Assembly (NCBI GenBank): GCA_019635735.1 | Contig: JAHBYX010000010.1 | Coordinates: 105,122 to 169,121 of the forward strand | DNA from: Mesorhizobium sp. | GTDB lineage: Bacteria > Pseudomonadota > Alphaproteobacteria > Rhizobiales > Rhizobiaceae | Direction: 5' to 3' | DNA: 64,000 nucleotides | Shown here: positions 9,042-16,083 of the stretch, piece by piece | Layout: the number at the start of each line of letters is the position of its first letter | How positions within the stretch are numbered: position 1 is the first letter of the stretch | The notes under the pieces: generated by a model | Database searches by the model: none | Seen by the model: the letters and a program-made list of their open reading frames with translations, nothing else | What the model was told of the DNA's origin: nothing | Translations under genes and position numbers: made by a program

Positions 9042-10648
9042 GATTCGGGCCGGTTCCTCTCGACGATGCCGAAGGGGCGATCCTGGCGCATGCGACCAGC
9101 GGCGGCGACGTCAGGCTGCGCAAGAGCCACCGCCTTACGGGCTCGGACGTCCAGGCGCTGCGTGCGGCGGGGCTGACCGAGGTGATTGCCGCCGTGCTCG
9201 AGCCCGACGACGTGGCGGAGGACGAGGCGGCAGGGCGGGTTGCGGCGGCACTCGGGTACACTGGCATCAGCCCGAAGCCGCCGGGGACGGGACGTGTCAA
9301 CCTTTATGCGGAGGCTGCCGGCGTATTCACCGTGGACAAGGCGCTGATCGACGCGCTCAACCGGATCGATCCGGCGGTGACGATCGCCACGGTGGCCGAC
9401 CATGCCACCGTCGAAGCGGGGCAAATGGTTGCGACGGTCAAGATCATTCCGTTCGCAGCGCCGGCCAGGGTGCTCGAGACGGTGGAGAAGCTGGCAAGGG
9501 GCAGGCCAGCTTTCCATGTTCATCCCTTCGCTCCGCGGCGCGTCGGCCTGATCCAGACCGTCCTGCCCACGCTGAAGGCAAGCGTCCTCGACAAGACCGC
9601 GCGCGTCACAGCCGAGCGGCTGGCCCGCTCTGGCAGCCATATCGTCGGCGAAGAGCGCGTGGCGCACCGCGAAGAGGCTCTGGAGCCGGCGATTTCGGCC
9701 ATGGCGGCGCGGGCGGATATGGTGCTGGTCTTCGGCGCGTCGGCGATGTGCGATACCAACGACGTGATTCCGGCTGCCATCCGAGCCGCCGGCGGCGAGG
9801 TTCTTGCTGCCGGCATGCCGGTCGACCCGGGCAACCTGCTGGTACTCGGCCGGCTCGCCGGCAAGCCGGTGCTGGGCGCTCCCGGCTGCGCGCGCAGTCC
9901 GAAGGAGAACGGCTTCGACTGGGTGCTCGACCGCTTGATGGCCGGTCTCGACGTGACGGCGGACGAGATCGCGGGCATGGGGGTGGGCGGCCTGCTGATG
10001 GAGATACCGACGCGCCCCGAGCCGCGCGAACGCCCGGCACCCACTGCGCCCGCGGGCGTGCATGCGATCCTACTCGCAGCCGGACGATCGAGCCGCATGG
10101 GCGGGCCGAACAAGCTGCTTGCACTCTTCCATGGCGAGCCGCTGGTGCGGCGCGTCGCCGAAGGCGCGCTTGCGAGCGAAGCGGCCGGTGTGACCGTGGT
10201 TGTCGGGCATCAGGCGGACCGCGTGCGCACGGCTCTCGAAGGGCTCGACGTGTCTTTCGCGGCCAATCCTGACTACGCCAGCGGGTTGGCGAGTTCGCTC
10301 AAGGCCGGCATCGCATCGGTTCCGCGCGACGCCGCGGGCGCGCTGATCCTGCTCGCCGACATGCCGCAGATCGAGGCGGCGGATCTCGATCGCCTGATCG
10401 ACGCGTTCCGCAGCGCCGGAGGCCGTGCCATCGTTCGGGCGACGCACGACGGCAAACGCGGCAATCCCGTCATCCTGCCGCGAACGGTGTTCGCAGAGAT
10501 AGCGCATATCGAAGGCGACACCGGCGCGCGCCACGTGATCGAAGCCGGGCTAGCCGAAGTCATCGACGTGGAGCTTGGACGCTCCGCCAGCCTCGACGTC
10601 GATACGCCCGATGCGATGCTCGAGGCGGGCGGCGTCATCCAAAGCTGA
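9038..10648 (+). CDS. molybdopterin-binding domain fused to MobA-like nucleotidyltransferase (MocA-type)
   Basis: The product is 536 residues from the GTG at 9038. The first part (to about 320) carries a MoaB/MoeA-type molybdopterin-binding fold with VLVFGASAMCDTNDVIP at about 229-245. The second part (about 340-536) is a nucleotidyltransferase opening LLAAGRSSRMGGPNK at 345-359. The latter is the signature of molybdenum cofactor cytidylyltransferase (MocA), which makes the MCD cofactor of xanthine dehydrogenase-family enzymes. Fusion of the two activities is known in this family. It closes the maturation run that starts with the MoxR gene. Confidence 0.9.
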   Translation: MRFGPVPLDDAEGAILAHATSGGDVRLRKSHRLTGSDVQALRAAGLTEVIAAVLEPDDVAEDEAAGRVAAALGYTGISPKPPGTGRVNLYAEAAGVFTVDKALIDALNRIDPAVTIATVADHATVEAGQMVATVKIIPFAAPARVLETVEKLARGRPAFHVHPFAPRRVGLIQTVLPTLKASVLDKTARVTAERLARSGSHIVGEERVAHREEALEPAISAMAARADMVLVFGASAMCDTNDVIPAAIRAAGGEVLAAGMPVDPGNLLVLGRLAGKPVLGAPGCARSPKENGFDWVLDRLMAGLDVTADEIAGMGVGGLLMEIPTRPEPRERPAPTAPAGVHAILLAAGRSSRMGGPNKLLALFHGEPLVRRVAEGALASEAAGVTVVVGHQADRVRTALEGLDVSFAANPDYASGLASSLKAGIASVPRDAAGALILLADMPQIEAADLDRLIDAFRSAGGRAIVRATHDGKRGNPVILPRTVFAEIAHIEGDTGARHVIEAGLAEVIDVELGRSASLDVDTPDAMLEAGGVIQS

Positions 10649-10767
10649 TCGCCCTCTCTCCTGCGCCCGGCCGTCGCGCCGCACTACCTTTCCGGCGGGC
10701 GCCATCGCCTTCCTTCGGCATTGAAACCGATGCCGGAACCATGCGCCAAACCGCTGCGTTGAGGGGC

Positions 10768-11088
10768 ATGGACACTGCATCCGCCTTTCTGATTCTCCTC
10801 GCGTGCTCGCCGGATTCGTCGAGCTGCCAGGAGATGCGCTACTCGGAGACCTATGCTTCCGTCGAGGAGTGCCGGGAAAGCTTGCCGGCGACCTTGAACC
10901 GTCTCAGCCGGCCGGGCCGGCCGGCCATCGGGCGATGCGTGTCCTCGGCGCCGGCAATCGACGAGATGACCACTGCCTCGATCGAGCGGGCGCCGGTCAG
11001 ACAGGATCGACAGGCGATCGTGAACGCCACCCGAATCGAAAACGGTCGGCCTGTCGTCACCATCTACAACGTTCCGGTCGAGGAGTAG
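10768..11088 (+). CDS. conserved hypothetical protein with N-terminal hydrophobic segment
   Basis: The product is 106 residues. The ATG at 10768 was preferred to one 27 bases upstream because GAGGGG precedes it. The N-terminus is hydrophobic (DTASAFLILLACS), and cysteines lie within CSPDSSSCQ, EECRE and GRCVS, so an exported disulphide-containing protein is possible. The remainder is polar with no motif I recognise. It stands alone between the molybdenum-cofactor run and a convergent lipoprotein gene. Function is unknown. Confidence 0.6.
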   Translation: MDTASAFLILLACSPDSSSCQEMRYSETYASVEECRESLPATLNRLSRPGRPAIGRCVSSAPAIDEMTTASIERAPVRQDRQAIVNATRIENGRPVVTIYNVPVEE

Positions 11089-11106
11089 GCGCAGCCGCGC
11101 CCCGCT

Positions 11107-11952
11107 TCACTCCGACTGCGCGCGCCGTATGTCAGCCGCGAGAGACGCCGGGCCCGCGCTTTCCCACCCTTCGCGGTCGGCGCGCAGATAGCCGACGAAC
11201 CGCAGCCGTCCATCGCCGGAGACGGCCTTGAGGGCCACGTCGTCGGGCAGGATTATCTCACGCCCGTAGGTAGCGCGCCGCGGCAAGCGGAGATCGGGAA
11301 TCCCGAGATCGATCAGTTCGGTGCAGAAGACGCGCTCGCTTTCGTCCAGCCGGTAGTTGTGATCGAAGCGGCTGCCGACCAGGGAAAACAGCCGGACAAT
11401 GGCCGCTCGCTTCCGGCTTTCGCCGATCTGAGGTCGCAAGACCACAAGACGATCGGTCTCGACGAGACGCGATACGGGCGTGAGCGTCGTGCCGTGGGCC
11501 TGTCCCGATTCGACGATGGATTGACCTCGCCGGACGGCGTCATGGTGCGGCACGACCGCAGGGTCATTCCACAGGCCCATCGATTTCAGTTCGCGTTCGG
11601 ATCCCAGATAGACGGCCGAATGCCCGAACACGCCCGCGCCGGTGTGTCCCGATAGCCGGCCCTTGTTGCTGAAGAGGAACACATCCAGCGGCCGTATCTT
11701 CGGGCGGACGTGGTCCAGCGTGCCGGTGTTGGTGTCGAGGTAGCCGTGCCGCCACTGGACCTGCGAGATCGCCATGCCGATGGCCGGCGCGGCCGGTTCC
11801 ACGACGCTGATCAGCCAGGGCGGATAGGCGCCGACCTCGTTCTTGTCGCGGCTGGTGGTCGAACACGCCGCGAGCCCCAGCAGGACGAGCATCCCCAATG
11901 TCCTCAGCCCAAGCCGCAAAGTCCGCGCCGCGTGCCGGTCATGTCCCATCAT
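11107..11952 (-). CDS. YiiX-like permuted papain-fold lipoprotein
   Basis: The product is 281 residues from the ATG at 11952 (a second ATG follows directly). A hydrophobic stretch ends in the lipobox LAAC, so Cys30 is the predicted lipid-modified residue. The body has the two hallmarks of the YiiX-type permuted NlpC/P60-papain fold: GHSAVYLG with His111, and FCTEL with Cys210. Members are predicted cysteine amidases or peptidases acting on lipids or peptides in the envelope; the substrate is unknown. Its coding strand faces the preceding hypothetical gene. tRNA-Asn lies upstream on the same strand. Confidence 0.8.
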   Translation of the reverse strand: MMGHDRHAARTLRLGLRTLGMLVLLGLAACSTTSRDKNEVGAYPPWLISVVEPAAPAIGMAISQVQWRHGYLDTNTGTLDHVRPKIRPLDVFLFSNKGRLSGHTGAGVFGHSAVYLGSERELKSMGLWNDPAVVPHHDAVRRGQSIVESGQAHGTTLTPVSRLVETDRLVVLRPQIGESRKRAAIVRLFSLVGSRFDHNYRLDESERVFCTELIDLGIPDLRLPRRATYGREIILPDDVALKAVSGDGRLRFVGYLRADREGWESAGPASLAADIRRAQSE

Positions 11953-12095
11953 ATCCCCGCCATCCCACCAGAATGTCTTTCTGATAGGCGACGCACCGCT
12001 GGTCGCCTTGATCAGCGTCAAGCGCAGGAAGATAAGGAGCCGGCCAACGATACTGGCGGCGCGCGCGGGCTGAAATGTCGAGGTTGCGGAAGGAA

Positions 12096-12170
12096 TGGCT
12101 CCCCGGGCCGGATTCGAACCAGCGACCAACCGGTTAACAGCCGGTTGCTCTACCACTGAGCTACCGGGGA
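12096..12170 (-). tRNA. tRNA-Asn (anticodon GUU)
   Basis: Read on the minus strand, a seven-pair acceptor stem TCCCCGG/CCGGGGA, D-arm TAGCTCAGTGGTAGAGCA, anticodon loop CTGTTAA and T-arm GGTTCGAATCC form a complete cloverleaf. The discriminator is G and the CCA end is encoded. The anticodon is GTT, giving asparagine. Confidence 0.97.
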
Positions 12171-12197
12171 ACACTGGTGCTCGTCAGAGTGCGGTGC

Positions 12198-12226
12198 CTA
12201 TAGCAAACCCGTTTCCGATTTGCCAA
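12198..12226 (-). promoter_or_regulatory. predicted sigma-70-type promoter of tRNA-Asn
   Basis: On the minus strand TTGGCA (12221-12226) and CTATAG (12198-12203) are separated by 17 bases. Transcription would begin around 12190, about 20 bases before the mature tRNA end. Called by eye from consensus. Confidence 0.5.
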
Positions 12227-12348
12227 CAGCAAGGTGGCGATTTTTTCGGCGATTTGCCGCATCCGGGTCGAATTCCGGCATGTCGGACCCGATATGCGCT
12301 GTTGTCGCGCCGGCGCGCGACGATCAGACCGAGTGATGGACGCGGAGA

Positions 12349-12612
12349 ATGGACAAACAGCCCGACAGTGGACGGCCCAACCCGAGGATCAGGCTTCTCG
12401 GTCGCGAGATCGCGTTGCCGCAGTCGCGGGCGCCGCGCATCGCGATCGGCCTCGGACTGGTGCTGCTGGGCTCGGTCGGTTTCCTGCCCGTGCTCGGCTT
12501 CTGGATGATTCCGCTCGGACTTTTCGTGCTGGCGCACGATTCTCCGACCGTTCGCCGTTTCAACAGGCGCTCGGGCGTGTGGGTGCGCCGCAAGTTCCAG
12601 AAGAAGGGCTGA
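12349..12612 (+). CDS. small two-helix membrane protein, unknown function
   Basis: The product is 87 residues. After a basic N-terminus come a hydrophobic hairpin (about 29-48, IAIGLGLVLLGSVGFLPVLG, and about 49-62, FWMIPLGLFVLAHD) and a strongly basic tail (RRFNRRSGVWVRRKFQKKG). The FLPVLGFWMIPLGL core is one I recall in small conserved proteins of rhizobia, sometimes misnamed as tryptophan synthase-related in databases. No function is known to me. It sits between the tRNA-Asn and tRNA-Cys genes. Confidence 0.75.
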   Translation: MDKQPDSGRPNPRIRLLGREIALPQSRAPRIAIGLGLVLLGSVGFLPVLGFWMIPLGLFVLAHDSPTVRRFNRRSGVWVRRKFQKKG

Positions 12613-12713
12613 AAGGTCACTGCCTGGACGGCAAGGGAAAAGAAACGCAAGCGATCGCCAACGGCTTGTGGGTCAGGATTCCCTCTGTTAACAGAGCGCG
12701 GTTCCCACCATGA

Positions 12714-12787
12714 GGCCTCGTGGCGGAGTGGTTACGCAGAGGACTGCAAATCCTTGCACCCCGGTTCGATTCCGGGCGAGGCCTCCA
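12714..12787 (+). tRNA. tRNA-Cys (anticodon GCA)
   Basis: Acceptor stem GGCCTCG/CGAGGCC, D-arm TGGCGGAGTGGTTACGCA, anticodon stem-loop GAGGA-CTGCAAA-TCCTT, T-arm CCGGTTCGATTCCGG, discriminator T and encoded CCA. The anticodon GCA gives cysteine. Confidence 0.97.
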
Positions 12788-12865
12788 GGGTGGGAAGGTT
12801 ACCGGCCCGCCGCGATGAGTGGGCCTTGATACGGCGATCCTCGTCGCCAAGAGAGCGGGCCGACC

Positions 12866-13522
12866 ATGATGGCAGATTTCTCCGGGTTGCGGACCAAGAT
12901 GGTCGATGGGCAGGTCCGCACGACCGACGTGACCTCCCTGCCGCTGCTTGATGCGCTCCTGTCGGTGCCGCGCGAGGAGTTCGTCCCGGCAGCCCGCAAG
13001 AGCCTCGCCTATATCGACGAGGATCTGGAGATTGCCCCCGGACGCTACCTGATGGAACCGTCGCCTTTCGCGCGGATCGTGCAATTGGCGGATATCCAGC
13101 CCGGCGATTTCGTGCTCGATGTCGGCGCGGGCACCGGCTATTCGGCGGCGGTGCTGTCGAAGCTCGCGGGCTCCGTGGTCGCCCTGGAACAGGACCCGAC
13201 GCTTGCCGCCAAGGCGCAATCGGTGCTTGCGTCGCTGGGCTACGATACCGTCGCGGTCGTGGAAGGGCCGCTCTCGGCAGGCTATCCGGCGCAGGCTCCC
13301 TATGACGTCATCCTGCTCGAAGGTGCGGTCGAGTCGATCCCGCAGGCGCTCTTCGACCAGCTGAAGGATGGCGGCCGGCTGCTGGCTGTCGAAGGGCACG
13401 GCAATTCCGCCGACGTCCGGGTCTACGTGAAGCAGGGCTCGTCGGTGTCGGCCCGCCGCGCGTTCAACGCCGCCGTCAAACCGTTGCCCGGTTTCAACAT
13501 CGTCCCGACATTCGAGTTTTGA
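12866..13522 (+). CDS. protein-L-isoaspartate O-methyltransferase family protein
   Basis: The product is 218 residues. The SAM-binding motif I is VLDVGAGTGYSAAVLSKLAG at about 93-112, and the N-terminal block EEFVPAARKSLAYIDEDLEI resembles PCMT (there R-x-x-F-V-P and Y-x-D). It is more divergent than the surE-linked Pcm at 39334. In rhizobia this paralogue commonly sits just upstream of tolC, as here, so an envelope-linked role is conceivable, though that is inference. ATG codons at 12866 and 12869 are both possible starts. Confidence 0.85.
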   Translation: MMADFSGLRTKMVDGQVRTTDVTSLPLLDALLSVPREEFVPAARKSLAYIDEDLEIAPGRYLMEPSPFARIVQLADIQPGDFVLDVGAGTGYSAAVLSKLAGSVVALEQDPTLAAKAQSVLASLGYDTVAVVEGPLSAGYPAQAPYDVILLEGAVESIPQALFDQLKDGGRLLAVEGHGNSADVRVYVKQGSSVSARRAFNAAVKPLPGFNIVPTFEF

Positions 13523-13696
13523 CCGCTTGATTTAAATCGGCCATGCAACCATGTTGGCCGGGCGCGAGCGACGAATCTGCCGGTTGACAAGGCACACGCG
13601 TTTCGCGCGACGGGGTGTGCGCTGACCTTACGAGGCTGCCACGCGTAGTCGAGCTGAAACCGGCCATCGGACCGGTGCCAGGAAACGAGGTCGGTC

Positions 13697-15058
13697 GTGT
13701 CGGTTGTTCGCAGATTGGTTGCATTTGGCGTCGCGTCAACCTTGTGGATGAGCGTGACGCCGTCTTACGCCGAGACGATTTTCGGCGCACTTTCAAAGGC
13801 ATATCAGTTCAACTCGGAGCTGAACTCGGCGCGCGCGGGCGTGCGCGTCACGGATGAGAACGTGGCGATCGCCAAGTCCGGCTACCGGCCGACCATCACC
13901 GGATCGAGCAGCATCAACTACGCCTCGCAGGCCGGGTTCCGCATCACGACCGGATCGTTCGGCGTCGCGATTTCGCAGTCGCTGTTCGACGGCTTCCAGA
14001 CGCGCAACAATGTGCGCGCGGCCGAAGCCCAGGTGCGCGCCTCGAACGAGGGGTTGCGCAACACCGAGCAGAACATCCTGTTCAACGCCGCCAGCGCCTA
14101 CATGGACGTGATCCGCGATCGCCAGATCGCCGTTCTGACCGAGCGCAATCTGCAGTTCCTGGTCGAGCAGGTGCGCGCCGCGCGCTCGCGCTTCGAGGTC
14201 GGCGAGGGCACCCGCACCGACGTGGCGCAGGCGGACGCGAGCCGCTCCGCGGCTGTCGCATCGCTTGCCGCGGCACGCGCGCAGGCAGCAGCCAGCGAAG
14301 CGCTCTACCGGCAGATCGTCGGCGAGGCGCCCGGGAAACTGAATGGTGCAGGGCCGGCCAAGGGCCTGCCCGGCGGGATCGACAAGGCGTTCGTGATCGC
14401 GGCGTCCGAACATCCGGCGATCATCGCCAACAAGCATCTCGTGGATGCTTCGGACTATTCCGTGAAAGCAGCCGAAGGCGCGCTTCTGCCGCAGATTTCC
14501 GCTTCCGCGGGCGTGTCGCACAATTATTCGGAGACCTTGCCGGGCGTCGGCCAGAACAACGGCTGGAGCGACCGCGCCAGTATCGGCGCGACGCTCACCG
14601 TGCCGATCTATTCCGGCGGCCGCACCTCCGCGACGGTGAGACAGCGCAAGGAGTCGCTCGGCCAGGCACGCATCGAGGTCGACGTCGCCCACGACCAGGT
14701 CCGCCAGGCCGTCGCCGCTGCCTGGACGCAGTTCCAGGCTGCGAAGGAATCGGTCGGGGCGAACCGCGAACTCGTCGCCGCCGCCCAACTCGCGCTCAAC
14801 GGCGTGATCGAGGAGCGCAATGTGGGACAGCGCACTACCCTCGATGTACTGAACGCCCAGGCGGACGTGATCAACGCCCAGATCAACCAGATCAGCTCGG
14901 AGCGCAATCTGGTCGTCGCGAGCTACGCGATCATGTCCGCCATCGGCCGACTCAACGTCCGCCAGCTCGGGCTGAGCGTCGCCGAATACAGGCCGCAGGA
15001 ACATTACGACGCGGTCAAGAACAAGTGGATCGGACTGCGCACGCCCGACGGGCGGTAA
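13697..15058 (+). CDS. tolC: TolC-family outer membrane efflux/secretion channel
   Basis: The product is 453 residues, of TolC length. A signal peptide (to about SYA, residue 25) precedes two repeated OEP blocks, each with beta-barrel hairpins such as GSFGVAISQSLFDGF and ASIGATLTVPIYSGGRTSATV, followed by long alanine/glutamine-rich helices. TolC trimers form the outer-membrane exit duct for type I secretion and RND pumps. The start is the GTG at 13697, with an AGGAAACGAGG purine tract upstream. The gene lies between the PCMT-like gene and popZ. Confidence 0.93.
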   Translation: MSVVRRLVAFGVASTLWMSVTPSYAETIFGALSKAYQFNSELNSARAGVRVTDENVAIAKSGYRPTITGSSSINYASQAGFRITTGSFGVAISQSLFDGFQTRNNVRAAEAQVRASNEGLRNTEQNILFNAASAYMDVIRDRQIAVLTERNLQFLVEQVRAARSRFEVGEGTRTDVAQADASRSAAVASLAAARAQAAASEALYRQIVGEAPGKLNGAGPAKGLPGGIDKAFVIAASEHPAIIANKHLVDASDYSVKAAEGALLPQISASAGVSHNYSETLPGVGQNNGWSDRASIGATLTVPIYSGGRTSATVRQRKESLGQARIEVDVAHDQVRQAVAAAWTQFQAAKESVGANRELVAAAQLALNGVIEERNVGQRTTLDVLNAQADVINAQINQISSERNLVVASYAIMSAIGRLNVRQLGLSVAEYRPQEHYDAVKNKWIGLRTPDGR

Positions 15059-15103
15059 CGGTCTCACTTATCCTGTGAGCAAACCGGATTAATCGGCGGC
15101 GGG

Positions 15104-15158
15104 GATTCACCCCCCGCCCTGCATCGGCTACCTTGAAAGCCTGATTCGAAACGCGAAT
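15104..15158. promoter_or_regulatory. cluster of three GANTC (CcrM) sites upstream of popZ
   Basis: GATTC at 15104-15108, GATTC at 15143-15147 and GAATC at 15154-15158 lie within the 125-base tolC-popZ gap. The last two form an inverted pair, GATTCG-AAACG-CGAATC. GANTC is methylated by CcrM in alphaproteobacteria and read by GcrA at cell-cycle promoters. The sites are observed; regulation is inferred. Confidence 0.4.
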
Positions 15159-15183
15159 CCTCAGGTGCTCGGGGTGTAGGGAT

Positions 15184-15894
15184 ATGGCGTCGCAGGCAGC
15201 CGAAGCAGTCGTCCAGCAATTGGGGGGCGCCCAGCGCGAGCCCTCGATGGAAGAGATTCTCGCCTCGATCCGGCGGATCATCGAGGACAGCGATACGACC
15301 CGCTCCGCACAGGAGACCGCGTTTCCGGCGGCCGCCAATACATCCTCTCCCAGCATGGGCGCCCGCGACGTCGAGGCGTTCCGCGAGGAGCTCCACGCTT
15401 CGGCGGAGCCGATCGCGGCATCGCCGCCGTCGGAAACAGTCCCTGTCGCAGAGCCGGTATCATCGGTCGAACGCACCGCGCCGACGGAGCCGGAAACAGT
15501 TCCGGCGGCCCGGACCGAACGTCCGCTGCGCACCGTAACGGCCGAGCCGGCGAGCGATGCCATGGCACGGACCGACTGGAAGCAGCGCCTCGCCACGCCG
15601 GTCGGCTCACCGCCTCCGGCGCCCGAACCGGCGCCCGCGCCGCACGCTGCCGCCAACCTGCCTGAGACGCCGCGCTCCGCGATCATCTCGGAAGTCGCGG
15701 GCCGTCAGGTCGCCGCCGCCTTCGGGGAATTGTCGGACGCCTTCGCGGCGAGCCGCCGCCGCTCCTTCGACGAGGTTGCCGAGGAAATGATGCGGCCCAT
15801 GCTGCAGGAGTGGCTGGACAACAATCTGCCGACGCTGGTCGAGCGCCTCGTGCGCGAAGAGATCGAGCGGGTGGCCCGCGGCGGCGCACGCTGA
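15184..15894 (+). CDS. popZ: polar organizing protein PopZ (DUF2497)
   Basis: The product is 236 residues with the three-part PopZ plan. The N-terminal motif EPSMEEILASIRRIIEDS (residues 19-36) binds client proteins. A proline/alanine-rich acidic linker (about 55-155) follows. The C-terminal oligomerization helices include RPMLQEWLDNNLPTLVERLV near 203-222 and VREEIERVARGG. PopZ builds a polar scaffold that anchors the chromosome origin through ParB and recruits cell-cycle kinases. It precedes valS, the usual rhizobial order. The upstream gap holds three GANTC sites. Confidence 0.92.
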   Translation: MASQAAEAVVQQLGGAQREPSMEEILASIRRIIEDSDTTRSAQETAFPAAANTSSPSMGARDVEAFREELHASAEPIAASPPSETVPVAEPVSSVERTAPTEPETVPAARTERPLRTVTAEPASDAMARTDWKQRLATPVGSPPPAPEPAPAPHAAANLPETPRSAIISEVAGRQVAAAFGELSDAFAASRRRSFDEVAEEMMRPMLQEWLDNNLPTLVERLVREEIERVARGGAR

Positions 15895-16083
15895 TCCGAG
15901 CCGGAGCTCGCGTCCATATCCCTAGCATTTCGCGCCAAGCGGCAGGCAAACCGCTCGCTTGCGCGCGGGGCCGCGCCTATGTTCCGGCATGCCCGCCGAA
16001 ACGGCCGCGGGGACGCAGGTTGACAGGCTGACGCCCCTCGGATTTACACGGGCGCTCGTTTCCCAACTGTCCGGACACACGCG

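Noticed and set aside
13523..13696. TTGACA near 13583 as the tolC promoter
   Set aside because: No acceptable -10 hexamer at 16-18 bases downstream, so it was not listed.
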